Source: CADCWK01 sp964244115 (GTDB taxonomy: Bacteria; Chloroflexota; Chloroflexia; Thermomicrobiales; UBA6265). From it: a DNA stretch of 20,721 bases. A model generated the notes under the pieces. It was not told the DNA's origin, searched no databases, and was given only the letters and a program-made list of their open reading frames with translations. The DNA is taken from the NCBI GenBank assembly GCA_964244115.1, contig CAXTHM010000064.1, forward strand, positions 1 to 20,721. The letters run 5' to 3'. Positions 7,211-13,638 of this stretch are shown in pieces. Position 1 is the stretch's first letter; each line of letters begins with the position of its first letter. The position numbers and the translations under genes are program-made.

Positions 7211-8509
7211 ATGCGGATGGGACCACGGATGACCAAGGGCAACACGGAGCCGCGGATCGGGCCGATCCCGTTCTCGGCCGAGTGGATCGACGACCCGCCG
7301 CCGCCCGAGCGCCCGCGCCGGGTTCCCGTCGGTAAGTCGTGGCTGCCGTCGAATCTGCCCGGCTGGCTGCCCTCGGAGCGGCTGCTCAGCGCCATCCTGG
7401 TGGTCGTCATCATCCTCGGGACGGCGGCGTTCAGTTCCGGCGCGGCCCCGGGACGGCAGTTGTCGGCCCCCGATATCGGGCCGGGTACCGATGTCACGGC
7501 CTCTATCGATGGGCCCGTCGAGACGACGGACGGTGCGCCCGTCGATCCCGCGAACCAGGCGGGCGACGCTGGCACCGCCGCGGCCGGTAGCGAGGCGCTG
7601 CCGGAGGACGTCGCCGACACCGACCCGGGGATCGGCGACGTCGTCGGGACCGCTGCGGAAGGCACGGCGACGGCGGGGGACAGCGAGGCGGCCGCGCTGG
7701 TCGATCAGGACGCCGACGCGAACGTCCTGCCGGCCAACCGGATCGTCGCGTTCTACGGGCACCCGCACGACGGGGCGTTGGGCATCCTCGGGACGACCTC
7801 GATCGACGACCTCTACGACCAGATCATGGTCAAGGTCGCCGACTGGGAGGCGGCCGACCCCTCCCGACCGGTGATCCCGGCCTTCGAGATCATCGCCAGC
7901 GTGGCGCAGGGCACCGAGCAGCCCGACGGGAGCTACCTGGCGGATACCGACTTCGAGACGATGCAGGAGTACATCGACTTCGCGGCCGATCACGACATGC
8001 TGGTCTTCCTCGATACGCAGATCGGTCGCCGGACGATCTCCGACGAGATCGAGCGGCTGCGACCACTGCTGGAGCAGCCGAACGTCCACCTGGCGCTCGA
8101 CCCCGAATTCGCGATGGACGCGGGCGAGGTCCCGAGCATCGACCTCGGTGAGATCGACGCCTCGGACGTCAACGACGCTCAGCAGGCGATGGCCGATCTC
8201 TCGGCCGAGATGGGCATCCCGCAGAAGGTCCTGCTGGTCCACCAGTTCCACTACACGATGATCGAGAACAAGGCGAACATTGAGGACGTCCCCGGGGTCG
8301 AACTGATCATCCACGCCGACGGCCACGGCGACCCGGCCTCGAAGGAGGTGACGTACGAAGTCATGGTCACCGAGTGGATCGACCAGATTACGTTCTTCTC
8401 CGGGTTCAAGATCTTCATGGACAACAACGAGGTCAACGACGAGCCCGAGATGACGGTGGACGACATGATGGCGCTCGACCCGCCACCGGACATCATCACC
8501 TATCAGTAG
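7211..8509 (+). CDS. Membrane-anchored extracytoplasmic protein, uncharacterised family (paralogue 2)
   Basis: This 432-residue protein is a tandem duplicate of the preceding gene, 118 bases downstream on the same strand. It has the same layout: RVPVGKSWLPSNLPGWLPSERLLSA, a hydrophobic anchor (about 58-75), an Ala/Asp/Gly-rich linker that is longer and unrelated in sequence (76-170), then the conserved domain (174-432). The shared clusters are FLDTQ (266-270), ALDPEF (295-300), LVHQF (342-346) and IHADGHG (367-373), ending IITYQ. It differs in FYGHPHDGALGILG, where the first copy has YYGTSVNNLMGVLG. The loop before the C-terminus (KIFMDNNEVNDEPEMT) is also shorter. The ATG at 7211 has GAGGA about 9 bases upstream; ATG at 7229 is an alternative. 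Function unknown; an extracellular hydrolase or binding role is only a guess. Confidence 0.85.
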   Translation: MRMGPRMTKGNTEPRIGPIPFSAEWIDDPPPPERPRRVPVGKSWLPSNLPGWLPSERLLSAILVVVIILGTAAFSSGAAPGRQLSAPDIGPGTDVTASIDGPVETTDGAPVDPANQAGDAGTAAAGSEALPEDVADTDPGIGDVVGTAAEGTATAGDSEAAALVDQDADANVLPANRIVAFYGHPHDGALGILGTTSIDDLYDQIMVKVADWEAADPSRPVIPAFEIIASVAQGTEQPDGSYLADTDFETMQEYIDFAADHDMLVFLDTQIGRRTISDEIERLRPLLEQPNVHLALDPEFAMDAGEVPSIDLGEIDASDVNDAQQAMADLSAEMGIPQKVLLVHQFHYTMIENKANIEDVPGVELIIHADGHGDPASKEVTYEVMVTEWIDQITFFSGFKIFMDNNEVNDEPEMTVDDMMALDPPPDIITYQ

Positions 8510-8544
8510 GCGCTCGCGTCCCCACCGCCCGGCGGTCGGATAAC

Positions 8545-8592
8545 GGAACACGGCAGCCCCGGCGGGTCATCCCGCCGGGGCTGCCGTGTTCC
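8545..8592 (+). terminator. 22-bp perfect hairpin after paralogue 2
   Basis: Bases 8545-8566 pair perfectly with 8571-8592 around the 4-base loop TCAT. It begins 35 bases after the stop codon. There is no T-tract, so it may end transcription weakly or mainly protect the transcript's 3' end, but position and strength fit a terminator. Confidence 0.75.
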
Positions 8593-8860
8593 AGTCGAGC
8601 CTTGATGCGATGCATGCGACCGGCTGTCGGGGTTCGGAACATGAGCCGAGATCACCGTCATCCGGTCGCATGACCGGTGATCCGGTCGCCCGTCAGGAGC
8701 ATCGGCGTCGATGCCTGACGATGAACGTGGAGATCCATCGCGAACCGATCGCATCGAATCCCGGTAACTCTGTGGACGTGGGTGTGCCATACTCCGTCGC
8801 ACGGTTTCGGGTCTGACCGGGGCGCAAGGTTGCGAACCGGAGGGCCGCACGGCTGGCGGA
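8593..8860. other. Structured non-coding region upstream of the sugar operon
   Basis: No gene is supported. ATCACCGTCAT (8651-8661) pairs with ATGACCGGTGAT (8670-8681) through 11 bp with one bulge. CCGGTC occurs at 8662-8667 and 8682-8687 flanking GACCGG (8672-8677), which could pair with either. CGTCAGG-AG-CATCG pairs with CGATG-CCTGACG (8691-8720). These could be operators or an RNA; CATACT at 8788 preceded by TGC is a weak extended -10 candidate. Confidence 0.4.
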
Positions 8861-8877
8861 ACGCTTGACGCAAGCGT
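8861..8877 (+). promoter_or_regulatory. Palindromic operator overlapping the -35 box
   Basis: ACGCTTG-ACG-CAAGCGT is a perfect 7-bp inverted repeat with a 3-base centre. The -35 hexamer TTGACG lies within it, so a protein bound here would block RNA polymerase. The half-site AACGCTT resembles operators of LacI-family sugar regulators, but no regulator gene is in the window. Confidence 0.6.
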
Positions 8878-8893
8878 CGTCGATGTGTATAAG
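8865..8893 (+). promoter_or_regulatory. Sigma-70-type promoter of the sugar ABC transporter operon
   Basis: TTGACG (8865-8870) and TATAAG (8888-8893) are separated by exactly 17 bases, each five of six matches to the consensus. It is the best promoter in the window. Transcription should start near 8900, leaving a leader of about 135 bases before the solute-binding protein gene. Confidence 0.75.
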
Positions 8894-8908
8894 CCGCAGG
8901 TACGAACG

Positions 8909-8928
8909 GGTCTCCGACGCCGGAGACC
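8909..8928 (+). promoter_or_regulatory. Leader hairpin of the sugar operon
   Basis: GGTCTCCG-ACGC-CGGAGACC forms a perfect 8-bp stem about 10 bases after the predicted transcription start. A 5'-end stem-loop here would stabilise the messenger or act as a second operator. No T-tract follows, so it is not an intrinsic terminator. Confidence 0.5.
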
Positions 8929-9034
8929 GGTTCACGGCAAGGTTCGGACGGCAGCGAGTGTTCGTCGTCAGGCAGTGCCTGGGACGGACGGTGCTGTCCG
9001 GCAACCACTTCCAATGACGGAGAGGGCTACATAG

Positions 9035-10492
9035 ATGGCACGTTTCCAGAACCCCGTTTCGATCCTCCACCCCACGGTCGCCGCCGCTCGGCGCGACTTC
9101 GTCTCCGGCCGCATCACCCGGCGGGAGATGCTCTTCCGGGCGTCGATGGCCGGCGCCGGCGCGATGACGCTGTCCGCCCTCGGCGGCCTCAAGGTCGCCG
9201 CCCAGGCCACGCCGGAAGGCACCCCGGCCGCGACCGGCGAGCTCGGCTACAGCATCCAGGTGCCGGCTGACCTCCGCACCGATCTCGGTGGCCAGAGCAT
9301 CCGCGCCGTCCTCGCGGATGCCAACAGCACCGACCGGCCGTGGGAAGAGGCGGTGATCGCCAAGTTCACCGAAGTGACCGGCATCACGGTTGAGTTCGTC
9401 CCCGGCGAGCAGTCCGCGACGGACCGCCTGCAGAACTATCGCCAGCAGTTCGCCGCTCAGTCGGCCGACCTGGATGTCTACCAGATCGACGTGATCTGGC
9501 CGGGCATCATCGCCCCGTTCGCGGTCGACCTGACCGAAGCCTTCAGCGCGACGACCGGCGACTACATCCAGGCCATCATCGAGAACAACACCGTCGACGG
9601 CAAGCTCGTCGCCGTCCCCTGGTACACCGACGCCGGATTGCTCTTCTACCGGACCGACCTGATCGAGAAGTACGGCCTCGCGGCTCCGACGACGTGGGCG
9701 GAACTCACCACCAGCGCCCAGGCCATCCAGGACGGTGAGCGCGCCACGAACCCGAACTTCATCGGCTTCGCCTGGCAGGGCAAGGCCTATGAGGGGCTGA
9801 CCTGCAACGGCCTCGAGTGGCAGGCGGCCAACGGCGGTGGCACGATCATCGATCCCGATGGCACCGTTACCATCAACAACGAGCAGGCCATCGCCGCCTT
9901 CGAGCGTGCCGCCGGCTGGGTCGGGACCATCACCCCGCAGGCCGTCGTCAACTGGGAAGAGGTTGACACGCTCAACAACTTCATCGCCGGCAACGTCGCG
10001 TTCGCCCGCAACTGGCCGTACATGTTCGCGGCCTCCGGCGACACCGGTTCGACCGTGTCCGGCAACGTTGGCGTGACCGGGCTTCCGGCCGGCGATGGCC
10101 CGGATGCCCGCCCGGCTGACACGCTCGGCGGCTGGAACATGTTCGTCTCCTCCTTCAGCCAGAAGCAGGAGGCCGCGATCGAGTTCGCGAAGTTCATGGC
10201 CAGCGCCGGCGTCCAGCGGTCGTTCGCCATCGAGCGCTCGCACACCCCGACGATCGTCTCGGTCTACGACGATCCGGATGTCGTGTCCGCCCAGCCGTTC
10301 ATCTCCGAGCTGCGCCCGATCTTCGAGAACGGCGCCGTCGCCCGACCGTCCACCGCCGCCGGTGAGAACTACGGCGAGGTCTCGGCCGCCTACTTCCAGC
10401 AGCTCAACGCGGTCCTCGCCGGGTCCATCTCGGCGTCGGAAGGCGTCTCGCGCATGCAGAGCGACATCGAGGGCATCCTGACTGGCCTGTAG
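9035..10492 (+). CDS. Sugar ABC transporter, extracellular solute-binding protein (family 1)
   Basis: This 485-residue binding protein is the first gene of a carbohydrate ABC importer operon. The N-terminus has a Tat signal: twin arginines in ITRREMLFRAS (27-37), a hydrophobic stretch (MAGAGAMTLSALGGL) and probable cleavage near AAQA (55-58). The mature protein has the pattern of the maltose/trehalose-type family 1 binding proteins: an early FTEVTGITVEFVPG strand, YQIDVIWPG, VAVPWYTDAGLLFYRTDLIEKYGL (hinge region), TWAELTTSAQAIQ, and a C-terminal GGWNMFVSSFSQKQEAAIEFAKFM. The two permeases follow on the same strand. The start has GGAGAGGG upstream with somewhat long spacing. The precise sugar cannot be told from sequence. 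The gene has its own strong promoter, and a stem-loop follows it. Confidence 0.93.
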   Translation: MARFQNPVSILHPTVAAARRDFVSGRITRREMLFRASMAGAGAMTLSALGGLKVAAQATPEGTPAATGELGYSIQVPADLRTDLGGQSIRAVLADANSTDRPWEEAVIAKFTEVTGITVEFVPGEQSATDRLQNYRQQFAAQSADLDVYQIDVIWPGIIAPFAVDLTEAFSATTGDYIQAIIENNTVDGKLVAVPWYTDAGLLFYRTDLIEKYGLAAPTTWAELTTSAQAIQDGERATNPNFIGFAWQGKAYEGLTCNGLEWQAANGGGTIIDPDGTVTINNEQAIAAFERAAGWVGTITPQAVVNWEEVDTLNNFIAGNVAFARNWPYMFAASGDTGSTVSGNVGVTGLPAGDGPDARPADTLGGWNMFVSSFSQKQEAAIEFAKFMASAGVQRSFAIERSHTPTIVSVYDDPDVVSAQPFISELRPIFENGAVARPSTAAGENYGEVSAAYFQQLNAVLAGSISASEGVSRMQSDIEGILTGL

Positions 10493-10551
10493 TCGATGAG
10501 GTGTCGGGCCGCTCGTCCATGGGCGACCCGGCACATGCGTCAGCGTCTGTT

Positions 10552-10610
10552 CGCGACCGCAGAGGCCGCGTTCCGTCCGGAGTTCGCCGGGCTGGATGCG
10601 GCCTCTCGCG
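10552..10610 (+). promoter_or_regulatory. Intercistronic stem-loop between binding-protein and permease genes
   Basis: AGAGGCCGC (10561-10569) pairs perfectly with GCGGCCTCT (10598-10606). CGCG at 10552-10555 and 10607-10610 can extend the stem across a 5-base bulge, and an inner CCGG/CCGG pair can fold in the loop. It lies in a 164-base gap inside the operon. By analogy with malE-malF, it would protect the upstream message and lower permease expression. Confidence 0.55.
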
Positions 10611-10656
10611 TGACAGGCAGGCGCGGGGTATGTGGCATACCGGAGGACCCCATCTC

Positions 10657-11670
10657 ATGAGCGACCCCGTTATCCTGGTGCCGCCCTCGGCTGCGGTGGT
10701 CAACCCGATGCCGAGCGGGAACTTCGACGCTCCACGGGCGAACTGGGCCAAGGCGCGCGAGCGGCTAGGTTGGCTCATGGTCGCCCCGAGTGTCCTGATC
10801 GTCGTCCTCGTCGCCCTCTACCCGCTGGCCCAGACGGTCTACTACTCGTTCACGAACGCCCGCCTGACCCGGGCCAACGAGGCGGAGTGGGTCGGGGTTG
10901 CCCAGTACGACTTCCTCTGGAACGACCGGAACTTCCGGACTTCGTTCTGGCACACCGTCGAATTCACTGTCCTGTCGGTGACTTTCGAGACTATCCTCGG
11001 TATGGCGGTCGCACTCCTGATCTTCTCCAACTTCCCGGGTCGTGGTCTGATGCGGACGGCGATCCTGGTCCCCTGGGCGATCCCGACCGTCGTGTCGGCG
11101 CGGCTCTGGCAGTTCATGTTCGCCGAGCCCTATGGCGTCTTCAACGACATCACCCAGTATCGCCTCCCGCAACTGTTCGACTGGATCCCCGGCATCGGCC
11201 CGACCATCGCCGGCTGGTTCCCCGATCCCGGTCAGTCCATCCCGTTCCTCACGGATCCCACGGTCTCCCTGTTCTCCATCATCGCCGTCGATGTCTGGAA
11301 GACGATGCCGTTCATGGCCCTGCTGCTGCTGGCGGGTCTCCAGGTCATCCCCGGCGACGTCTACGAGGCGGCCAACATCGACGGTGCCTCGAAATGGCGG
11401 CAGTTCTGGGAGATCACCCTGCCGCTGCTGCGGCCGGCCCTGCTGGTCGCCCTGATCTTCCGGACGATGGACAGTTTCCGCGTCTTCGACGTCGTCTACG
11501 TCATGAAGGGGAGCGCCCTCGAGACCCAGACGGTCGCCGTCTACGCCCAGCAGGCGCTGGTCAACGGTGACCGCCTAGGCAGGACGTCCGCGGTCGCGGT
11601 CTTCATCTTCGCGTGCATCGCGCTGATGGTCGTGGCGTACACCCGCCTCGTCCAGGTCGAGGAGCAGTAG
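10657..11670 (+). CDS. Sugar ABC transporter permease, MalF-like
   Basis: The product is a 337-residue inner-membrane subunit of a carbohydrate importer (binding-protein-dependent transport family). After a Pro-rich cytoplasmic tail, the first membrane segment is LGWLMVAPSVLIVVLVALYPL (38-58), followed by about five more. The cytoplasmic EAA loop that docks on the ATPase reads YEAANIDGASKWRQFWEITLPLLRP (236-260), with the conserved EAA, G and LP. The ATG at 10657 has GGAGG about 9 bases upstream; 52 further open codons upstream overlap the intercistronic hairpin and are rejected. The next permease starts 3 bases after this stop, so the two are translationally linked. It should form a heterodimer with that permease; the ATPase partner is not encoded in the operon. 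Confidence 0.93.
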   Translation: MSDPVILVPPSAAVVNPMPSGNFDAPRANWAKARERLGWLMVAPSVLIVVLVALYPLAQTVYYSFTNARLTRANEAEWVGVAQYDFLWNDRNFRTSFWHTVEFTVLSVTFETILGMAVALLIFSNFPGRGLMRTAILVPWAIPTVVSARLWQFMFAEPYGVFNDITQYRLPQLFDWIPGIGPTIAGWFPDPGQSIPFLTDPTVSLFSIIAVDVWKTMPFMALLLLAGLQVIPGDVYEAANIDGASKWRQFWEITLPLLRPALLVALIFRTMDSFRVFDVVYVMKGSALETQTVAVYAQQALVNGDRLGRTSAVAVFIFACIALMVVAYTRLVQVEEQ

Positions 11671-11673
11671 GTC

Positions 11674-12594
11674 ATGGTCACCCTTTCCGCGTCGGCTGCC
11701 GAACAGGAAGCCCATCGCGACGCCCTGGCGTCCTACAAGCCGAGGCGCAAATGGACGCTGGGCCGGATCGTCGGCCGGGTCCTCTTCTGGGCGCTGATCG
11801 TCTTCCTCTTCGTCTACACCCTGTTCCCCTATGTCTGGGCGTTCCTGACGTCGATCCGGCCCAATACCGAGAATGGCCAGATCCCCGTCAGCTACTGGCC
11901 GAAGACGTTCACCTGGGAGCAGTATCGCTACACCTTCAGTTCCGAGAGCGGCTTCCTGATCGCCCTCAGGAACTCGGCGATCGTCTCGGTCTCCGTCGTG
12001 CTGATCTCGATCGCGTTCGGCGCGTCGGCCGCCTACGCGCTCGGCCGGCTGAAGTTCCGTGGGCGGTCGTTCGTGCTGTACATGATCCTCTCGATGACCA
12101 CCTTTCCGGCCATCGCGATCCTGGGCACGCTCTTCCAGGTCATCCGACAGGCGCACATCTACGACACCTACTACGCGCTCATCCTCAGTTACCTCATCTT
12201 CACGCTGCCGTTCACGGTCTGGACGCTGACCAACTTCTTCAAGGCGATGCCGGGGGAGCTGGAGGAGTCGGCGCTGGTCGACGGTGCGACCCCCTTCCGG
12301 GCGTTCTGGCAGATCCTCCTGCCGCTGGCCCTGCCCGGACTGGTCACGACGGGCCTGCTGGCATTCATCAATGCCTGGAACGAGTACCTGTTCGCCCTGA
12401 CGTTCACGAACTCGCAGGATGCCCGGACCGCTCCGGTCGTCATCGCGAACTTCGCCGGCAACACGCAGTTCGACGTCCCCTGGGGCGCGATCATGGCCGC
12501 CTCCGTCACCGTGACGTTACCGCTGATCGTGCTGGTCCTGGTCTTCCAGCGCCTCATCATCGGCGGTCTGACGGCGGGTGCCGTCAAGGGCTAG
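11674..12594 (+). CDS. Sugar ABC transporter permease, MalG-like
   Basis: This 306-residue protein is the second membrane subunit of the importer. The first membrane segment is at about 33-58 (ALIVFLFVYTLFPYVWAFL), followed by the periplasmic region with YWPKTFTWEQYRYTF typical of MalG-type proteins and five more segments. The EAA loop reads LEESALVDGATPFRAFWQILLPLALPGL (196-223), and after it INAWNEYLFALTF is a family hallmark. The ATG at 11674 uses an AGGAG inside the end of the upstream gene. The stop is followed by a strong terminator, so this is the last gene and the operon has no ATPase. The nearest candidate is the lone ATPase at 17643-18716. Confidence 0.94.
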   Translation: MVTLSASAAEQEAHRDALASYKPRRKWTLGRIVGRVLFWALIVFLFVYTLFPYVWAFLTSIRPNTENGQIPVSYWPKTFTWEQYRYTFSSESGFLIALRNSAIVSVSVVLISIAFGASAAYALGRLKFRGRSFVLYMILSMTTFPAIAILGTLFQVIRQAHIYDTYYALILSYLIFTLPFTVWTLTNFFKAMPGELEESALVDGATPFRAFWQILLPLALPGLVTTGLLAFINAWNEYLFALTFTNSQDARTAPVVIANFAGNTQFDVPWGAIMAASVTVTLPLIVLVLVFQRLIIGGLTAGAVKG

Positions 12595-12616
12595 GCTGAA
12601 CCTGATCGATTCGGAC

Positions 12617-12679
12617 ACGAACGGGGAGACGCCCGATGGCTCGCTGCCATCGTGCGTCTCCTCGTTCGTCGTGTTTTCT
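12617..12679 (+). terminator. Strong terminator of the sugar operon, between convergent genes
   Basis: Bases 12617-12640 pair with 12646-12669 with one G-T pair and one mismatch, around a 5-base loop. The T-rich stretch GTGTTTTCT follows. It lies between this operon and the convergent 2H phosphoesterase gene; only the plus-strand side has a T-tract. Confidence 0.88.
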
Positions 12680-12695
12680 GTCCGATCTCGTCCGA

Positions 12696-13349
12696 TCAGG
12701 CGAGCGTCCAGGCGTGGCAGAGGCGCCAGCGGAGCGTGTCCCACCACTGGCCGCCCCAGTCGGCGCTGGTGAAGGCGAACAGGTGCAGGTGGCGGGCGGT
12801 GAATCCCGGTGAGCCGATCGGGCGGAGGTCGTCGATGAACCGGGCGACCTCGTCGCCGAGCCACGGTGGGCAGTCCGCCATCGACAGTGTCAGGTGGCCG
12901 TGGAAGCGATCGCGGACGCTTTCGCGCGGGGTGTTGGGGCAGTTCGGGTCGATGTGCGGCAGGAGCGCGTCCAGGCAGGCGGTGTGGAAGGCGGTGAAGA
13001 CGTCGTTGTTGCGGCCGTCGGCCGTCTTCTGGATGTCCAGCACGACGGTGCTGGGGCCGAACCGGACCGGGCCGGCGTTGTGGATCGGGAAGGACGCCGC
13101 CCGTGAGAGGACGGGGTCGAGCGCCGCGATCAGGTCCGCCTCGGTGCTCGGGCTCAGGAAGAACCCTTTGACGGTCGCGTGGGGCATGAACGTCCCGCCT
13201 GCCCGGAGCCCGAACTGCCGGGCCAGGAGGTCGTGGATCTCCGCCTGGTCGCGGCAGGTCCGGGCGTCGGGCCGGAGGTAGAGCCCCCAGCGAACCTGGC
13301 GATGGTCGCTGGGCCAGGGGCCGTCGGTCGCGGGCAGGTGAGCTGGCAT
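12696..13349 (-). CDS. 2H phosphoesterase superfamily protein (2'-5' RNA ligase-like)
   Basis: The product is a 217-residue cytosolic protein with the two H-x-(T/S)-x motifs of the 2H phosphoesterase superfamily: HATV (57-60) and HLTL (152-155). The strand context around them, MPHATVKGFF and FHGHLTLSM, is typical. This fold acts on cyclic phosphates or 2'-5' linkages in RNA or nucleotides; the substrate here is unknown. The C-terminal half ends HLHLFAFTSADWGGQWWDTLRWRL, which I recall from uncharacterised actinobacterial and Chloroflexota members. The frame is open 45 codons upstream, but the ATG at 13349 has GGAG 7 bases before it. It is a single gene, isolated by terminators on both sides. 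Confidence 0.85.
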   Translation of the reverse strand: MPAHLPATDGPWPSDHRQVRWGLYLRPDARTCRDQAEIHDLLARQFGLRAGGTFMPHATVKGFFLSPSTEADLIAALDPVLSRAASFPIHNAGPVRFGPSTVVLDIQKTADGRNNDVFTAFHTACLDALLPHIDPNCPNTPRESVRDRFHGHLTLSMADCPPWLGDEVARFIDDLRPIGSPGFTARHLHLFAFTSADWGGQWWDTLRWRLCHAWTLA

Positions 13350-13573
13350 GGGAGTGTCTCCGGAGGTGTGGCTCGTCGCTTCGGGATCGAGACGTCTCGG
13401 TCTTGCGGGTTGCCGTGGATTTGCTCTGATGGCCGAGCAGACCAGGCAGCTTGGCCCCGGCTCGGTTCGCCCCGCGGTGCTCATGCCCGGAGCGGGGAAC
13501 GGGCCACGGCGGCGGTCAGTCTAACGGGGACGCGCCGCCGCCTGGGGTTAGCGGTGCGTAAACATCGCCGGAC

Positions 13574-13614
13574 ACGGGGACGGGACCGGGCATCGCGCCC
13601 GGTCCCGTCCCCGT
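13574..13614 (-). terminator. Terminator of the thrombospondin-repeat gene
   Basis: A perfect 18-bp stem (13574-13591 with 13597-13614) with a 5-base loop lies 25 bases after the stop codon of the minus-strand gene that ends at 13639. The T-tract on the minus strand is weak (GTTTAC further on). Confidence 0.8.
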
Positions 13615-13638
13615 CGTTCACATGGTCTTCGCGTTGAG

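Noticed and set aside
7193..8551. 452-codon minus-strand frame antisense to paralogue 2
   Set aside because: No motif and biased composition. The plus-strand protein is supported by its paralogue next door.
8693..10534. 613-codon open frame on the minus strand, antisense to the binding-protein gene
   Set aside because: It is Arg/Gly/Asp-rich without any domain, and the opposite strand encodes a clear solute-binding protein with promoter and ribosome binding site. It is a GC-driven shadow.
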